Positions 49,262 to 59,256 are shown, numbered from the stretch's first letter. The stretch is 64,000 nt of DNA from an uncultured candidatus Porisulfidus sp. (GCA_958431155.1 OY288106.1:443937-507936), one strand, 5' to 3'. The notes: generated by a model not told the origin, from the sequence alone. Program-made: numbers and translations.

Positions 49262-51127
49262 ATGAAGGCAAATCAATATCCATGGTGGAAGAACCTTCTG
49301 GTGGTTGGCGTCCTGCTGATCGCGGCATTCTATGCAGCTCCGAATCTGTATCCCTCGGACCCCTCGGTGCAGGTCTCTTCGTCCCGGGTCGCCGTCGGGG
49401 GGGCGGAGCAGAAGCAGGTCGAGCAGATCCTCAAGCTGAAGGGGCTTCCCTATCAGCGGGTCGAGCGGGAAGGGGAGGAGTCCCTGCTGGTCCGCTTCGC
49501 CGACCCGGAAGACCAGTTGAAGGCCGCGGACGCATTGCGCAGCGCCCTGTCTGACCGGTTCTCGGTGGCATTGCACTTGGCACCGGCCACGCCGGGTTGG
49601 CTCGAGGCGCTGAACGCGTACCCGATGAATCTCGGGCTGGATCTGCGCGGCGGCGTGCACTTTCTCCTTGAGGTCGATCTGAATGCCTCGATCAGCAAGG
49701 CGTACGAACGACATGCGATGGATGTCCGGACCCTTCTGCGCGAACAGGACATTCGCTACCGGGGAGTGCGGGTGCATGGTGAGGAGGTGCATATCCTGGC
49801 CCGCGACACGAAGACTCTGGAACAGGTTGAAGAGGCGGTCGAAGAGGATTATTTCGGCACCTTCGACGTCACCACGGGAGAGACCGAGGGACAGTCGTCC
49901 GTTGTCATGCGGCTGACCCCGACATCGCGTAGCGAGATCCGCCGCAACGCCATCAGCCAGAACCTGATCACGCTGCGCAAGCGGGTCAACGAACTGGGCG
50001 TGGCGGAACCGGTCATCCAGCAGCAGGGGCGTACCCGGATCGCGGTGCAGTTGCCGGGCGTGCAGGATACGGCGCGGGCCAAAGAGATCCTGGGGGCGAC
50101 CGCCACCCTGGAATTCCGCCTGGTAGACGAGCAGTCGGACCCCTACCTGGCCGCCGAGACCGGCAAGGTTCCACTGGCCGATGAACTGTATTACGAACGA
50201 GACGGCAACCCGGTGCTGCTCAAGCGCCGGGTGATGCTGACCGGGGAGCACATCATCGACGCGTCCTCGGGGTTTGATGAACGCGGCCAGCCTGCGGTGC
50301 ACATTACGCTGGACGGGGATGGCGCCCGACAATTCGCCAAGGTAACCGGCGAGAATGTCAAGCGGCTGATGGGCGTGGTGTTCATCGAGCAGCGCAGCGA
50401 CACGGTGGTGACCGACGGCGAGCCGCACATGGTCACTCGCGAGACCCGCGAGGTCATCAACGTCGCGCGCATCCAGGAGCAGTTGTCCAAGCGGTTCCAG
50501 ATTACCGGGCTGGATACTTCGCGCGAGGCGCGCAACCTGGCGCTGCTGCTGCGCGCCGGCGCGCTGGCCACGCCCATGTACATCGTGGAGGAGCGCACGG
50601 TGGGGCCGAGCCTGGGCCAGCAGAACATCGAGCTCGGCGCACTGTCGGTGCTGATCGGCTTCCTGCTGGTGATGGTGTTCATGATGCTGTACTATCGCCT
50701 GTTCGGGCTGGTCGCCGATTTGGCGCTGGTCGCCAACCTGATCCTGATCGTGGCGGTGATGTCGATGATTCCGGGCGCGACGCTGACGTTGCCGGGCATT
50801 GCCGGCATCGTGCTGACCGTCGGCATGGCGGTGGACGCCAACGTGCTCATCTTTGAGCGCATTCGCGAGGAACTGGACAACGGCAACTCGCCCCAGGCCA
50901 GCATCCAGGCCGGCTACAGCAAGGCGTTGTCGACCATCGCCGATGCGAACATCACTACCCTGATCGCGGCGATCGTGCTGTTTGCCTTCGGTACCGGACC
51001 GATCAAGGGGTTCGCGGTAACCCTCTCCATCGGCATCGTGGCCTCCATGTTCACCGCGATCATGGGGACCCGGGCGGTCATCAACCAAATCTATGGGACC
51101 CAGCGCACGCCGACCTTGGCGGTTTGA
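49262..51127 (+). CDS. secD: Protein translocase subunit SecD
   Basis: This 621-residue proton-driven translocation factor has an N-terminal membrane helix (NLLVVGVLLIAAFYAAPNLYP) and a large periplasmic part opening with GLDLRGGVHFLLEVD. Five C-terminal helices carry GALSVLIGFLLVMVFMMLYY and VGMAVDANVLIFERIREEL (the RND-type Asp motif). secF follows with the ATG 3 bp after the stop. Confidence 0.97.
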   Translation: MKANQYPWWKNLLVVGVLLIAAFYAAPNLYPSDPSVQVSSSRVAVGGAEQKQVEQILKLKGLPYQRVEREGEESLLVRFADPEDQLKAADALRSALSDRFSVALHLAPATPGWLEALNAYPMNLGLDLRGGVHFLLEVDLNASISKAYERHAMDVRTLLREQDIRYRGVRVHGEEVHILARDTKTLEQVEEAVEEDYFGTFDVTTGETEGQSSVVMRLTPTSRSEIRRNAISQNLITLRKRVNELGVAEPVIQQQGRTRIAVQLPGVQDTARAKEILGATATLEFRLVDEQSDPYLAAETGKVPLADELYYERDGNPVLLKRRVMLTGEHIIDASSGFDERGQPAVHITLDGDGARQFAKVTGENVKRLMGVVFIEQRSDTVVTDGEPHMVTRETREVINVARIQEQLSKRFQITGLDTSREARNLALLLRAGALATPMYIVEERTVGPSLGQQNIELGALSVLIGFLLVMVFMMLYYRLFGLVADLALVANLILIVAVMSMIPGATLTLPGIAGIVLTVGMAVDANVLIFERIREELDNGNSPQASIQAGYSKALSTIADANITTLIAAIVLFAFGTGPIKGFAVTLSIGIVASMFTAIMGTRAVINQIYGTQRTPTLAV

Positions 51128-51129
51128 CC

Positions 51130-52053
51130 ATGCGATTACTCCCGCGCAAACTTGATCTCGACTTCATGGGGCGCAGCCGACATGCGATGATCCTGTCGAG
51201 CGTCCTGCTGGTCCTGTCCCTCGGTTCGCTGCTGTTCCAGGGTCTGAACCTGGGCGTGGATTTCGAGGGTGGGACGCTGATCGAGGTCGGTTATCCGGCT
51301 CCGGTGGAGCTCGACGGGATTCGCGGGCGACTGGAGGCGTCCGGCTTCGACCGGGCGGTGGTGCAGCACTTCGGGTCGGCGCAGGACGTACTGATACGGA
51401 TCAAGCCGGACGAACGTCCCCAGAGCGAGTTGAGCAACCAGGTGCTGGAATCCCTGCGCGGCGGAGGAGAGCTTCAACTGCGCCGGGTCGAGTATGTTGG
51501 CCCGCAGGTGGGCGAGGAACTGCGCGACGATGGGGGTCTTGCCATGCTGTACGCGCTTGGGCTGATCCTGATCTACGTGGCATTGCGCTTCGAGTACCGA
51601 TTCTCGTTCGGCGCTGTGGTCGCACTGGTGCACGACGTGATCGTGACCATCGGATTCTTCTCGCTGACCCAGATCGAGTTCGACTTGACGGTGTTGGCGG
51701 CCATCCTGGCGGTGATCGGCTATTCCCTGAACGACACGATCGTCGTGTTCGACCGGATCCGGGAGAATTTCCGACAGCTGAGGCGCCATTCCAACACCGA
51801 AGTCCTCAACGTCTCGATCAACCAGACCCTGTCGCGTACCCTGATGACCTCGCTGACCACGCTGCTGGTGCTGCTCGCGCTGTTCTTCTTCGGGGGCGAA
51901 GTGATCCACGCGTTCTCCATTGCGCTGATCGTGGGCGTGATCATCGGCACCTACTCGTCGATCTATGTGGCGGGAAGCTCCCTGCTGGTGCTTGGCGTGA
52001 GCGGCCGCGACCTTGAGGTGACCCCGGTCGAGGATGTGGACGACCGGCCGTAG
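51130..52053 (+). CDS. secF: Protein translocase subunit SecF
   Basis: This 307-residue partner of SecD has a first membrane helix (MILSSVLLVLSLGSLLFQG) and GLNLGVDFEGGTLIEVGY. Five C-terminal helices include YSLNDTIVVFDRIRENF and TLMTSLTTLLVLLALFFFGG. The ATG at 51130 is chosen; a TTG at 51124 overlaps the secD stop. The gene ends 15 bp before the convergent vapC. Confidence 0.96.
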   Translation: MRLLPRKLDLDFMGRSRHAMILSSVLLVLSLGSLLFQGLNLGVDFEGGTLIEVGYPAPVELDGIRGRLEASGFDRAVVQHFGSAQDVLIRIKPDERPQSELSNQVLESLRGGGELQLRRVEYVGPQVGEELRDDGGLAMLYALGLILIYVALRFEYRFSFGAVVALVHDVIVTIGFFSLTQIEFDLTVLAAILAVIGYSLNDTIVVFDRIRENFRQLRRHSNTEVLNVSINQTLSRTLMTSLTTLLVLLALFFFGGEVIHAFSIALIVGVIIGTYSSIYVAGSSLLVLGVSGRDLEVTPVEDVDDRP

Positions 52054-52068
52054 GGGCGGGTCTTGTGA

Positions 52069-52458
52069 TCAGTGGGGGTTGGTGGGCGCGAGGGTTAGCC
52101 CGAAACGCTCGAATTTCCGGAAATCCTTCAGGTTCGCGGTGGCGATGGGGGCCTGTTCTGCGATTGCGGTGGCGGCGATCATGCAGTCCATGAACATCCT
52201 GCGGTGGCGTCCGGTTTCATTGAACAGCCGGGCCGCAAGCACCGCCATTTCATCGGTGAAATCGATCTGCCGTACCACGAGGCGTCTGGCAATAGGTAAA
52301 TTCGGTTCCGCAAGCGGCTCGCCGCACAAGTATTCGGCCCAGGCGATGGCACTCATGCAGAGGATCTCCCCAGCGCGCAGCCACTCCCTGAGTTTTTCGC
52401 TTTCAGGAGAATTCTCCCCGGTCGCGCAAATCAGGAAATTCGCGTCCAGGTGGATCAT
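52069..52458 (-). CDS. vapC: PIN-domain toxin VapC
   Basis: This 129-residue PIN-fold ribonuclease has the acidic residues of the active site in HLDANFLI, AWAEYLCG, FMDCMIAATA and NLKDFRKFE. VapC toxins cleave initiator tRNA or other structured RNAs when the antitoxin is lost. The start ATG at 52458 overlaps the antitoxin stop (ATGA). The open frame further upstream lies in vapB. The module is complete and sits between secF and suhB. Confidence 0.9.
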   Translation of the reverse strand: MIHLDANFLICATGENSPESEKLREWLRAGEILCMSAIAWAEYLCGEPLAEPNLPIARRLVVRQIDFTDEMAVLAARLFNETGRHRRMFMDCMIAATAIAEQAPIATANLKDFRKFERFGLTLAPTNPH

Positions 52459-52745
52459 GTCTTTGGCAGCCACCGAAGACGGTGCAAGGAGCTTTCTCGG
52501 CGTATTTTCTCGGTTTCTTCCGCCCACTTCTCGACATCAATCCCGGCCTCGGCAACCCGGCGTTGTAGTTCATCGAGAGCCTTGATCGCATCCTCCCGGT
52601 CGCGCAGGGTCTGCTCTGCCATCTTGTCGACGGCGCGCCGTAGCGCGTCGGATTTGGAAGTACTCCAGTGTTCCGCCAAGCGATCCAGTTTCTGCACAGT
52701 CCCGACGTCCAGCGAGTAGGTCGAGCGGATTGTCATCTTGGCCAT
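52455..52745 (-). CDS. vapB: Ribbon-helix-helix antitoxin VapB-like
   Basis: This 96-residue antitoxin has an N-terminal RHH DNA-binding domain (TIRSTYSLDVGTVQKLDRLA followed by SKSDALRRAVDKMAE). A helical C-terminal tail wraps the toxin (DELQRRVAEAGIDVEKWAEE). No Shine-Dalgarno sequence precedes the ATG at 52745, and the predicted transcript begins at about the same base, so the mRNA may be leaderless. Met4 is an alternative start. Confidence 0.87.
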   Translation of the reverse strand: MAKMTIRSTYSLDVGTVQKLDRLAEHWSTSKSDALRRAVDKMAEQTLRDREDAIKALDELQRRVAEAGIDVEKWAEETEKIRRESSLHRLRWLPKT

Positions 52746-52780
52746 ACGGAAAGTATGGCATGGTCATACAATACTGTCAA
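52741..52780 (-). promoter_or_regulatory. vapBC promoter with overlapping palindromic operator
   Basis: On the minus strand TTGACA (52775-52780), a 17-bp spacer and CATACT (52752-52757) form the promoter. GCCATAC/GTATGGC (52741-52759) is a 7-bp inverted repeat over the start codon, and another GTATG/CATAC pair shares its middle arm (52753-52769). Overlapping operators of this type suit autorepression by VapB/VapBC. Confidence 0.65.
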
Positions 52781-52806
52781 ACCTGACGGGCCGGCAGACC
52801 GGCCAT

Positions 52807-53604
52807 TCAGGCTGGCTGTTTCTCCAGGGCTTCAAGCCGCCCCAGCATCTCCTCCAGAACTTTCGGTGCGGCGGCAATGATGTTGCCGCTGGCAAGCGGG
52901 TCCTCGCCGCCGTCCAGGTCTTTCACGACCACGCCCGCTTCTCTGGCGAGAACGATCCCGGCGGCCATGTCCCAGGGCTTGAGGCCGAATTCCCAGAAGC
53001 CGTCGAATCGTCCTGCCGCCACATAGGCGAGGTCCAGCGCCGCCGAGCCTGCGCGGCGGATTCCGGAGGTCTCCGGGATCAGGGCCCTAAGGGTGGCCAG
53101 GTAGTGGTCGAGGTCCGCGCCGTCGCGGAACGGGAAACCCGTTGCGAGCAGGGCGTCCGCCAGTCCCAGCCCGGCGCGGGCACGGATGCGCCGCCCGTCG
53201 AGGAAGGCCCCGCGGCCGGCTTCCGCGGTGAACAGCTCCTGCTTGAACGGATCGTACACGACCCCGAGCAGCAGCCTGTCCCGCTGCCGCAGGGCGATGG
53301 ATACGGCGTAGTGGGGGATGCCGAACAGGAAGTTGGTGGTGCCGTCCAGCGGATCGACCAGCCATTCGAATTCGGCATCGGGGAGATCATTGGCGGCACC
53401 TTCCTCCGCCAGGATGGCATGTTCCGGGTGCGCCTTGTGCAGGCGGGCGACGATTTCCTGCTCGGCCTCGCGATCCACGCTGGAAACGAAGTCGTGCGCG
53501 CCTTTGCGCTCCACCTTGACCCGATCAGTGAAGTGGTGGTGGCGGATGATGATCCGGCCGGCCGCCTCGGCGGCATCGACGGCAATGTTCAGCAATGCGC
53601 TCAT
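52807..53604 (-). CDS. suhB: Inositol-1-monophosphatase family protein SuhB
   Basis: This 265-residue Mg-dependent phosphatase is also a known rRNA antitermination factor in E. coli. Metal-binding motifs are ILAEEGA, WLVDPLDGTTNFLFGIPH and KPWDMAAGIVLAREAG. It is divergent from iscR, as in many gammaproteobacteria. A GCGGGC/GCCCGC hairpin lies in its leader. Confidence 0.95.
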   Translation of the reverse strand: MSALLNIAVDAAEAAGRIIIRHHHFTDRVKVERKGAHDFVSSVDREAEQEIVARLHKAHPEHAILAEEGAANDLPDAEFEWLVDPLDGTTNFLFGIPHYAVSIALRQRDRLLLGVVYDPFKQELFTAEAGRGAFLDGRRIRARAGLGLADALLATGFPFRDGADLDHYLATLRALIPETSGIRRAGSAALDLAYVAAGRFDGFWEFGLKPWDMAAGIVLAREAGVVVKDLDGGEDPLASGNIIAAAPKVLEEMLGRLEALEKQPA

Positions 53605-53740
53605 GCTAGTCCTGTGTTGCGGGCAAGGACCGCCCGCGATGAATCCCCGGCCTCAAAAAGTTGTTTCGGGAGCGGACGAAAGTCCCGCTATCATAAAGCA
53701 AGCAGGTATTTCCAGCCTTTCCGGCTCTATCCCTTAAGGA

Positions 53741-53773
53741 ATACTTGACTATTCTGGTCAGGTATGTCAATAT
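53741..53773 (+). promoter_or_regulatory. iscR promoter with an IscR type 1 binding site
   Basis: The 25-bp segment 53741-53765 (ATACTTGACT, 5 bp, GGTCAGGTAT) fits the known type 1 IscR consensus ATASYYGACTRWWWYAGTC-RRSTAT at about 23 of 25 positions. It includes the -35 TTGACT (53745-53750); the -10 CAATAT (53768-53773) follows after 17 bp. Holo-IscR bound here should repress the isc operon when clusters are plentiful. Confidence 0.85.
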
Positions 53774-53807
53774 GAGCTTGGTTCCGCATCGCCGGAGACT
53801 TGATGTT

Positions 53808-54305
53808 ATGCGATTGAATGCAAAAGGACGTTATGCCGTGACCGCCATGCTGGACGTGGCGATGCACGGCGAGCAGGGGCCGGTGGCGCTGGCGAGCATT
53901 GCCGAGCGCCAGGGCATCTCGCGTTCCTATCTGGAGCAGCTGTTCTCCCGCCTGCGCCGGGCCGGACTGGTCGACAGCGTGCGCGGGCCTGGTGGCGGAT
54001 ACTGCCTGGCGCGGGACGTACCGGCTATTTCGGTCGCCGAGGTGATCGCGGCGGTCGATGAGCGCGTGGATGCGACGCGTTGCGGCGGGAGCGAGAACTG
54101 CCAGGACAACCAGCCCTGCCTGACCCACGGCCTGTGGGAGGAGCTGGGCCGCGAGATCGAACGCTATCTGGACCGCGTCAGCTTGGCGGACGTGTTGAGC
54201 CAGCGGCGGGTCCGCGAAGTGGCCTTGCGCCAGAACGTGAAATTCGCCGAGCACCACGGCTTCCCCGTGAGTCCGGCCATGGAGGGGCAGGAGGCCGTCC
54301 TATGA
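53808..54305 (+). CDS. iscR: Fe-S cluster-sensing transcription repressor IscR
   Basis: This 165-residue Rrf2-family regulator starts [18 protein letters not shown], with a winged helix ([20 protein letters not shown] and [11 protein letters not shown]). The [2Fe-2S] ligands are in [16 protein letters not shown] (three Cys and the His). In-frame codons upstream to 53745 lie inside the promoter and are rejected. iscS overlaps its stop (ATGA). Confidence 0.96.
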   Translation: MRLNAKGRYAVTAMLDVAMHGEQGPVALASIAERQGISRSYLEQLFSRLRRAGLVDSVRGPGGGYCLARDVPAISVAEVIAAVDERVDATRCGGSENCQDNQPCLTHGLWEELGREIERYLDRVSLADVLSQRRVREVALRQNVKFAEHHGFPVSPAMEGQEAVL

Positions 54306-55525
54306 ACGACATCAATCTCCCCATCTACCTGGACTACTCGGCCACCACGCCGGTGGACCCGCGGGTGGCGGCCAAGATGCGCCAGTACCTGACGCCGGAC
54401 GGCGAGTTCGGCAATCCCGCCTCGCGTTCGCACAGCTTCGGCTGGCACGCCGAGGAAGCGGTCGACGAGGCGCGCAAGCAGGTCGCGGAACTGATCGGCG
54501 CTGATCCGCGCGAGATCATCTGGACCAGCGGCGGTACCGAGTCGGACAACCTGGCGATCAAGGGCGCCGCCCACTTCTACCAGAAAAAGGGCAGGCACAT
54601 CGTCACCGTCAAGACCGAACATAAGGCGGTGCTGGACACCTGCCGGCAGCTGGAGCGGGAAGGCTTCGAGGTGACCTACCTGGCGCCGCAGGCCAACGGT
54701 CTGCTGGACTTGGAGGAGCTGGAGGCGTCGCTGCGCGACGACACGGTGGTGGTGTCGGTGATGCACGTCAACAACGAGATCGGCATCGTCCAGGACATCG
54801 GCGCGATCGGCAAATTGACCCGCGAGCGCGGCATCATCCTGCATGTCGACGCGGCGCAGGGCGCCGGCAAGATCCCGATCGACGTGCATGCGATGCAGGT
54901 CGACCTGATGACCTTGTCCGCACACAAGATCTACGGCCCGAAAGGGATCGGCGCGCTGTACATCTGCCGCAAGCCCCGGGTGCGCCTGGAGGCGCAGATA
55001 CACGGCGGCGGGCATGAGCGCGGGCTTCGTTCCGGCACCTTGCCGACGCACCAGATCGTCGGCATGGGCGAAGCATTCCGGCTCGCCCGCGAGGAGCTGG
55101 CGGAGGAATCGGCCCGCATCCGCGCCCTGCGCGACCGGCTCTGGAACGGCCTCAACCAGATGGAGGAGGTCTACCTCAACGGCGACCTTGAGCAGCGGGT
55201 GCCGGGCAACCTCAACGTCAGCTTCAACTTCGTGGAAGGCGAATCGCTGATCATGGCGCTGAAGGACGTTGCGGTGTCCAGCGGTTCGGCCTGTACCTCG
55301 GCCTCGCTGGAACCCAGCTACGTGCTGCGCGCGCTGGGCCGCAACGACGAACTCGCGCACAGTTCGCTGCGCTTCACCATCGGCCGTTTCACGACCGAGG
55401 AAGAAATCGACTACACCATCTCACTCATCGAGCAAGCCGTGCAGCGGCTTCGCGACCTGTCGCCCCTTTGGGAGATGTACCAGGAAGGGGTCGACCTGGA
55501 CTCGGTGCAGTGGGCGGTACACTGA
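54302..55525 (+). CDS. iscS: Cysteine desulfurase IscS
   Basis: This 407-residue PLP enzyme takes sulfur from cysteine for cluster assembly and tRNA thiolation. It shows [27 protein letters not shown], the PLP-Lys in [13 protein letters not shown], and the mobile-loop Cys in [14 protein letters not shown]. The open frame upstream to 54080 is inside iscR. It is the second gene of the operon. Confidence 0.98.
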   Translation: MNDINLPIYLDYSATTPVDPRVAAKMRQYLTPDGEFGNPASRSHSFGWHAEEAVDEARKQVAELIGADPREIIWTSGGTESDNLAIKGAAHFYQKKGRHIVTVKTEHKAVLDTCRQLEREGFEVTYLAPQANGLLDLEELEASLRDDTVVVSVMHVNNEIGIVQDIGAIGKLTRERGIILHVDAAQGAGKIPIDVHAMQVDLMTLSAHKIYGPKGIGALYICRKPRVRLEAQIHGGGHERGLRSGTLPTHQIVGMGEAFRLAREELAEESARIRALRDRLWNGLNQMEEVYLNGDLEQRVPGNLNVSFNFVEGESLIMALKDVAVSSGSACTSASLEPSYVLRALGRNDELAHSSLRFTIGRFTTEEEIDYTISLIEQAVQRLRDLSPLWEMYQEGVDLDSVQWAVH

Positions 55526-55549
55526 CAAAGCTAAGCAGGAGAAAGCATC

Positions 55550-55975
55550 ATGGCATATGGGAAAAAAGTTCTGGATCACTATGAACATCCGCGCAACGTC
55601 GGTTCGCTGGACAAGAACGACGCGCAGGTAGGCACCGGCATGGTCGGCGCGCCGGCCTGCGGGGACGTGATGAAACTTCAGATCAAGGTCAGCGACGAAG
55701 GCCTGATCGAGGACGCCAAGTTCAAGACCTACGGCTGCGGCTCGGCGATCGCGTCGTCCAGCCTGCTGACCGAGTGGGTACGCGGCAAGACCCTGGCGGA
55801 GGCCGGGGAGATCCGCAACACCGACATCGCCGAGGAACTGGCGCTGCCGCCGGTGAAGATCCACTGCTCGGTTCTGGCGGAAGACGCCATCCGTGCGGCG
55901 ATCGAGGACTACGAAGGCAAGCAGGCCCGCAAGGCCGACGCGCCGGACGAGGCGCAGCTGGCGGAAGCCGTCTGA
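55550..55975 (+). CDS. iscU: Fe-S scaffold protein IscU
   Basis: This 141-residue scaffold carries the three ligand cysteines in GAPACGDVMKL, TYGCGSAIASSSL and KIHCSVLAEDAIRAAI, plus the LPPVK(I) segment recognised by HscA. It ends with a longer acidic tail than E. coli IscU. AGGAG lies close upstream. iscA follows after 12 bp. Confidence 0.98.
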   Translation: MAYGKKVLDHYEHPRNVGSLDKNDAQVGTGMVGAPACGDVMKLQIKVSDEGLIEDAKFKTYGCGSAIASSSLLTEWVRGKTLAEAGEIRNTDIAEELALPPVKIHCSVLAEDAIRAAIEDYEGKQARKADAPDEAQLAEAV

Positions 55976-55987
55976 GCCACAACCGGC

Positions 55988-56311
55988 ATGGCCATCTCGC
56001 TGACCGAGGCTGCGGCCGGGCAGATCCGCGCCCACTTGGAGAAGCGCGGACGGGGGCTCGGCTTGCGCCTGGGGGTGAAGACCACCGGCTGTTCCGGGAT
56101 GGCCTACGTGCTGGAATTCGCCGATGACCTGGAAGAGGACGACCAGGTGTTCGAGCACAAGGGCGTGAAGGTGGTGATCTCCCCGAAGAGCCTGGCCTAT
56201 CTGGATGGCGCCGAACTGGATTACGGGCGCGAAGGACTGAACGAGGGGTTCCGTTTCACCAATCCCAACGAAAAAGCGCGTTGCGGGTGCGGCGAAAGCT
56301 TCAGTATCTGA
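55988..56311 (+). CDS. iscA: Fe-S assembly protein IscA
   Basis: This 107-residue A-type carrier has the conserved cysteines in [12 protein letters not shown] and the terminal CGCGESFSI. It begins [21 protein letters not shown], as usual for the family. It passes clusters from IscU to targets, notably [4Fe-4S] enzymes. hscB follows after 21 bp. Confidence 0.97.
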   Translation: MAISLTEAAAGQIRAHLEKRGRGLGLRLGVKTTGCSGMAYVLEFADDLEEDDQVFEHKGVKVVISPKSLAYLDGAELDYGREGLNEGFRFTNPNEKARCGCGESFSI

Positions 56312-56332
56312 GCACGGGACCAGGGGACGGCG

Positions 56333-56857
56333 GTGCCGCTGGAACTTCCCCAAAATTATTTCGAACTGTTTCAGTTGCCGTGCGCGCTCGAGGTCGACGA
56401 GCGGCAGCTGATCGAGCAGTACCGCGTCCTGCAGCGGGAACTGCATCCGGATCGCTTCGCGGCGGCAGGCTCCCAGGAGAAACGCCTCGCGGCGCAGGCT
56501 GCAGCCCACGTCAACCAGGCCTACCGCACCCTGAATGACCGGCACGAGCGGGCGACTTACCTGCTTCAGTTGCAGGAGGTGGTGGTGGATGACGAGAAGG
56601 ACACGTCGACCGAGGTCGAGTTTCTCATGCAGCAGATGGAGTTGCGCGAGGGATTGGAGGAGCTCGACGGATTGCCGGAAGCCGAGGCCTTCGGCGTCCG
56701 CCTGGAGCGGGAGGCCGGGGCGCTGTGGGAGGACTTCGGGGTGTGCTACGCCGGAGGACGCTGGCTGGACGCGCGGGAAGTCTTGCTGAAGCTTCGCTTC
56801 TACCGTCGCCTACAGCAACAGCTGCAGGTCCGCAGGGAGCAATTTTCTACAGGATAA
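56333..56857 (+). CDS. hscB: Co-chaperone HscB
   Basis: This 174-residue J-domain protein carries the HPD motif in LHPDRFAAAGSQEKRLA and a conserved start NYFELFQLPCALEVDE. The C-terminal helical bundle binds IscU. It begins with GTG. It stimulates the HscA ATPase during cluster release. The next gene begins 3 bp after its stop. Confidence 0.95.
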   Translation: MPLELPQNYFELFQLPCALEVDERQLIEQYRVLQRELHPDRFAAAGSQEKRLAAQAAAHVNQAYRTLNDRHERATYLLQLQEVVVDDEKDTSTEVEFLMQQMELREGLEELDGLPEAEAFGVRLEREAGALWEDFGVCYAGGRWLDAREVLLKLRFYRRLQQQLQVRREQFSTG

Positions 56858-56860
56858 AGA

Positions 56861-58708
56861 ATGGCACTGTTGCAGATTTCTGAACCGGGACAGGCCCAAC
56901 CCAAACGCCGCGCCTGCGGCATCGACCTGGGCACGACGCATTCGCTGGTTGCAGTGATGCGGGACGGGCGGGCGGTCACGCTGCCGGGAGCCGAGGGACG
57001 CCATCGCCTCCCTTCGGTCGTGCACTACGGAGACGGGCCGGCGACGGTGGGATGGGCGGCGGCGCAAGGCGCTGCAGGCGATCCGGGCAACACGTTCTTT
57101 TCAATCAAGCGCTCGATGGGCCGCGGCACCGGGGACATCGACGAGGCGCACGATCTCGTCGAGGATTCGACTTCGGGCGTGCCGCGCTTCCGCACGGCGG
57201 CCGGACCGAAAACCGCCGTGGAGATCTCGGCCGACATCCTGGCTGCTCTGCGGGCCCGGGCTGAAGAGGAACTCGGCGGTGAGCTGGACGGCGCGGTGAT
57301 CACGGTGCCGGCCTATTTCGACGAAGCCCAGCGGCAGGCGACCAAGGATGCGGCGCGCCTGGCGGGGTTGCCGGTCCTGCGGCTGATCAACGAACCGACG
57401 GCGGCCTCGATCGCCTACGGGCTGGACCAGGAGGACGACCGCGGGCTGATTGCGGTCTTCGACCTGGGCGGGGGGACGTTCGACATTTCGATCCTGCACC
57501 TGAGCCGGGGCGTGTTCGAGGTGCGGGCGACGGGCGGCGACACCGAATTGGGCGGCGACGACCTGGACCGGATCCTGTTGGATTGGGTGAAGGAAGAGTG
57601 CGGCGCGGAGGAGGTGGACCGGGTCTGGACGCGGACGATCCTCCAGGCGGTGCGCCAGGCCCGGGAGGCATTGTCGGAGCAGGATTCGGCCCAAATCGAC
57701 TGCGGCGGCGGCAAGGTGTTGACCTTGACCCGCGAAGAATTGGAGCAGCGGTCGGCCCCGTTGCTCGAACGGACGCTGCGGTGCTGCCGCCGCGCCCTGT
57801 CGGACGCTGGAGTCGCGACTGCAGACATTCAGGAAGTGGTCATGGTCGGGGGCGTGACGCGGATGCCGTACTTGCGCCGCGAGGTCTCGAGGTTTTTCTC
57901 CCGGGCAGTCCACACCGGGATCGACCCCGACCGGGTGGTGGCGCTGGGCGCCGCGATTCAGGCCGATGTGTTGGTGGGCAATGCGCAGGACCAGGACTTG
58001 CTGCTGCTGGACGTCATCCCCTTGTCGCTCGGGATCGAGATCATGGGCGGGCTCGTGGAGCGGGTCATTGAGCGCAATACCACCATCCCGGCCCATCATG
58101 CCCAGGAATTCACCACCTTCAAAGACGGGCAGACTGCGCTCGCGGTGCACGTGGTGCAGGGTGAACGGGAACTGGTCTCGGACTGCCGCTCGCTGGCGCG
58201 CTTCGAATTGCGCGGCATCCCGCCGATGACGGCGGGCGCCGCCCGCATCCGGGTGGAGTTCCAGGTCGATGCGGACGGACTGCTGACGGTGGAGGCGGCG
58301 GAGACCGTGAGCGGCGTACGCGCCGGAGTGTCGGTCAAGCCATCCTATGGACTGGAGGAGCCGGAAATCGAGCAGATGCTCCGGGACTCGATCGAGCACG
58401 CGCAGGAGGATGTGGCGAGCCGCGCCCTGAACGAGCAGCGGGTCGAGGCGGATCGAGTGGTGCAGGCTTTGCGGGACGCGTTGGAGACGGACGGACATAT
58501 ACTGTCGGACGATGCGGAGCGCAGCGGGATCGAGACGGCGACCCGGGCACTGATACAGGCGCGGGACGAGACGGACGCCGATGCGATCCGCGCCGGCATC
58601 AAGGCGCTTGAAGACGCTTGCGCTCCTTTCGTGGAGCGACGCATGAACCGCAGCATCCAGCAGGCCATGCAGGGGCGCAGGCTTGAGGAATTCCAGGAGC
58701 AGGACTGA
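56861..58708 (+). CDS. hscA: Fe-S chaperone HscA (Hsp70)
   Basis: This 615-residue specialised Hsp70 has the ATPase domain ([56 protein letters not shown]). The substrate-binding domain begins [14 protein letters not shown]. It lacks the terminal EEVD-type tail, as expected. It extracts clusters from IscU. Its last base is shared with the fdx start codon. Confidence 0.97.
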   Translation: MALLQISEPGQAQPKRRACGIDLGTTHSLVAVMRDGRAVTLPGAEGRHRLPSVVHYGDGPATVGWAAAQGAAGDPGNTFFSIKRSMGRGTGDIDEAHDLVEDSTSGVPRFRTAAGPKTAVEISADILAALRARAEEELGGELDGAVITVPAYFDEAQRQATKDAARLAGLPVLRLINEPTAASIAYGLDQEDDRGLIAVFDLGGGTFDISILHLSRGVFEVRATGGDTELGGDDLDRILLDWVKEECGAEEVDRVWTRTILQAVRQAREALSEQDSAQIDCGGGKVLTLTREELEQRSAPLLERTLRCCRRALSDAGVATADIQEVVMVGGVTRMPYLRREVSRFFSRAVHTGIDPDRVVALGAAIQADVLVGNAQDQDLLLLDVIPLSLGIEIMGGLVERVIERNTTIPAHHAQEFTTFKDGQTALAVHVVQGERELVSDCRSLARFELRGIPPMTAGAARIRVEFQVDADGLLTVEAAETVSGVRAGVSVKPSYGLEEPEIEQMLRDSIEHAQEDVASRALNEQRVEADRVVQALRDALETDGHILSDDAERSGIETATRALIQARDETDADAIRAGIKALEDACAPFVERRMNRSIQQAMQGRRLEEFQEQD

Positions 58709-59046
58709 TGCCGACGATACGATTCCTGCCGCATGAGGAGATCTGCCCGACCGAGCAGGTGGTCGAGGTCGAGCCTGGCGTGAGCATCTGCGACGCGGCC
58801 TTGTCCCGCGGCATCGAGATCGAGCATGCCTGCGAAAAATCCTGCGCGTGCACAACCTGCCACGTCTACATCCGGGAAGGGGGCGACGCGCTGAACGAGG
58901 CAAGCGAAGACGAGGAGGACCTGCTGGATCGGGCGTGGGGCCTGGATCCGGATTCCCGGCTGAGTTGCCAGGCAATCGTCGGGGACGAGGACCTGGTGGT
59001 CGAGCTTCCGCGCTACACTATCAACCAGGTTTCCGAGAATCACTAG
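58708..59046 (+). CDS. fdx: Isc-type [2Fe-2S] ferredoxin
   Basis: This 112-residue adrenodoxin-like ferredoxin gives electrons to cluster assembly. Ligands are in HACEKSCACTTCHVYI (C-x5-C-x2-C) and a distant fourth Cys in RLSCQAIVGDED. It starts at the last base of the hscA stop (TGATG). iscX is 9 bp downstream, with GGAGGG between. Confidence 0.97.
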   Translation: MPTIRFLPHEEICPTEQVVEVEPGVSICDAALSRGIEIEHACEKSCACTTCHVYIREGGDALNEASEDEEDLLDRAWGLDPDSRLSCQAIVGDEDLVVELPRYTINQVSENH

Positions 59047-59055
59047 GAGGGAGCG

Positions 59056-59256
59056 ATGGGGCTTCGCTGGACGGATTCGCTGGACCTCGCGATCGAGCTT
59101 GAAGAAGCACACCCGGAGGTCGATCCGCAGTACGTGCGGTTCACCGACTTGCGCGACTGGGTCCTGGCGCTTGAGGACTTCGAGGACGATCCGGAACATT
59201 GCGGGGAACGCATCCTGGAGGCCATCCAGATGGCCTGGATCGACGAACACGACTGA
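59056..59256 (+). CDS. iscX: Fe-S assembly regulator IscX
   Basis: This 66-residue acidic helical protein (LRWTDSLDLAIELEEAHPEVDP, then RFTDLRDWVLALEDFEDDP) binds IscS and iron and tunes cluster synthesis. It is the last gene of the isc operon. The following 146 bp to 59402 show no clear terminator. Confidence 0.95.
   Translation: MGLRWTDSLDLAIELEEAHPEVDPQYVRFTDLRDWVLALEDFEDDPEHCGERILEAIQMAWIDEHD

Noticed and set aside
48712..49263. 183-codon minus-strand frame opposite yajC
   Set aside because: Antisense to yajC, a well-supported gene.
53745..53807. N-terminal extension of IscR by 21 residues
   Set aside because: These codons overlap the IscR site and promoter; the standard start MRLNAKGRY is at 53808.
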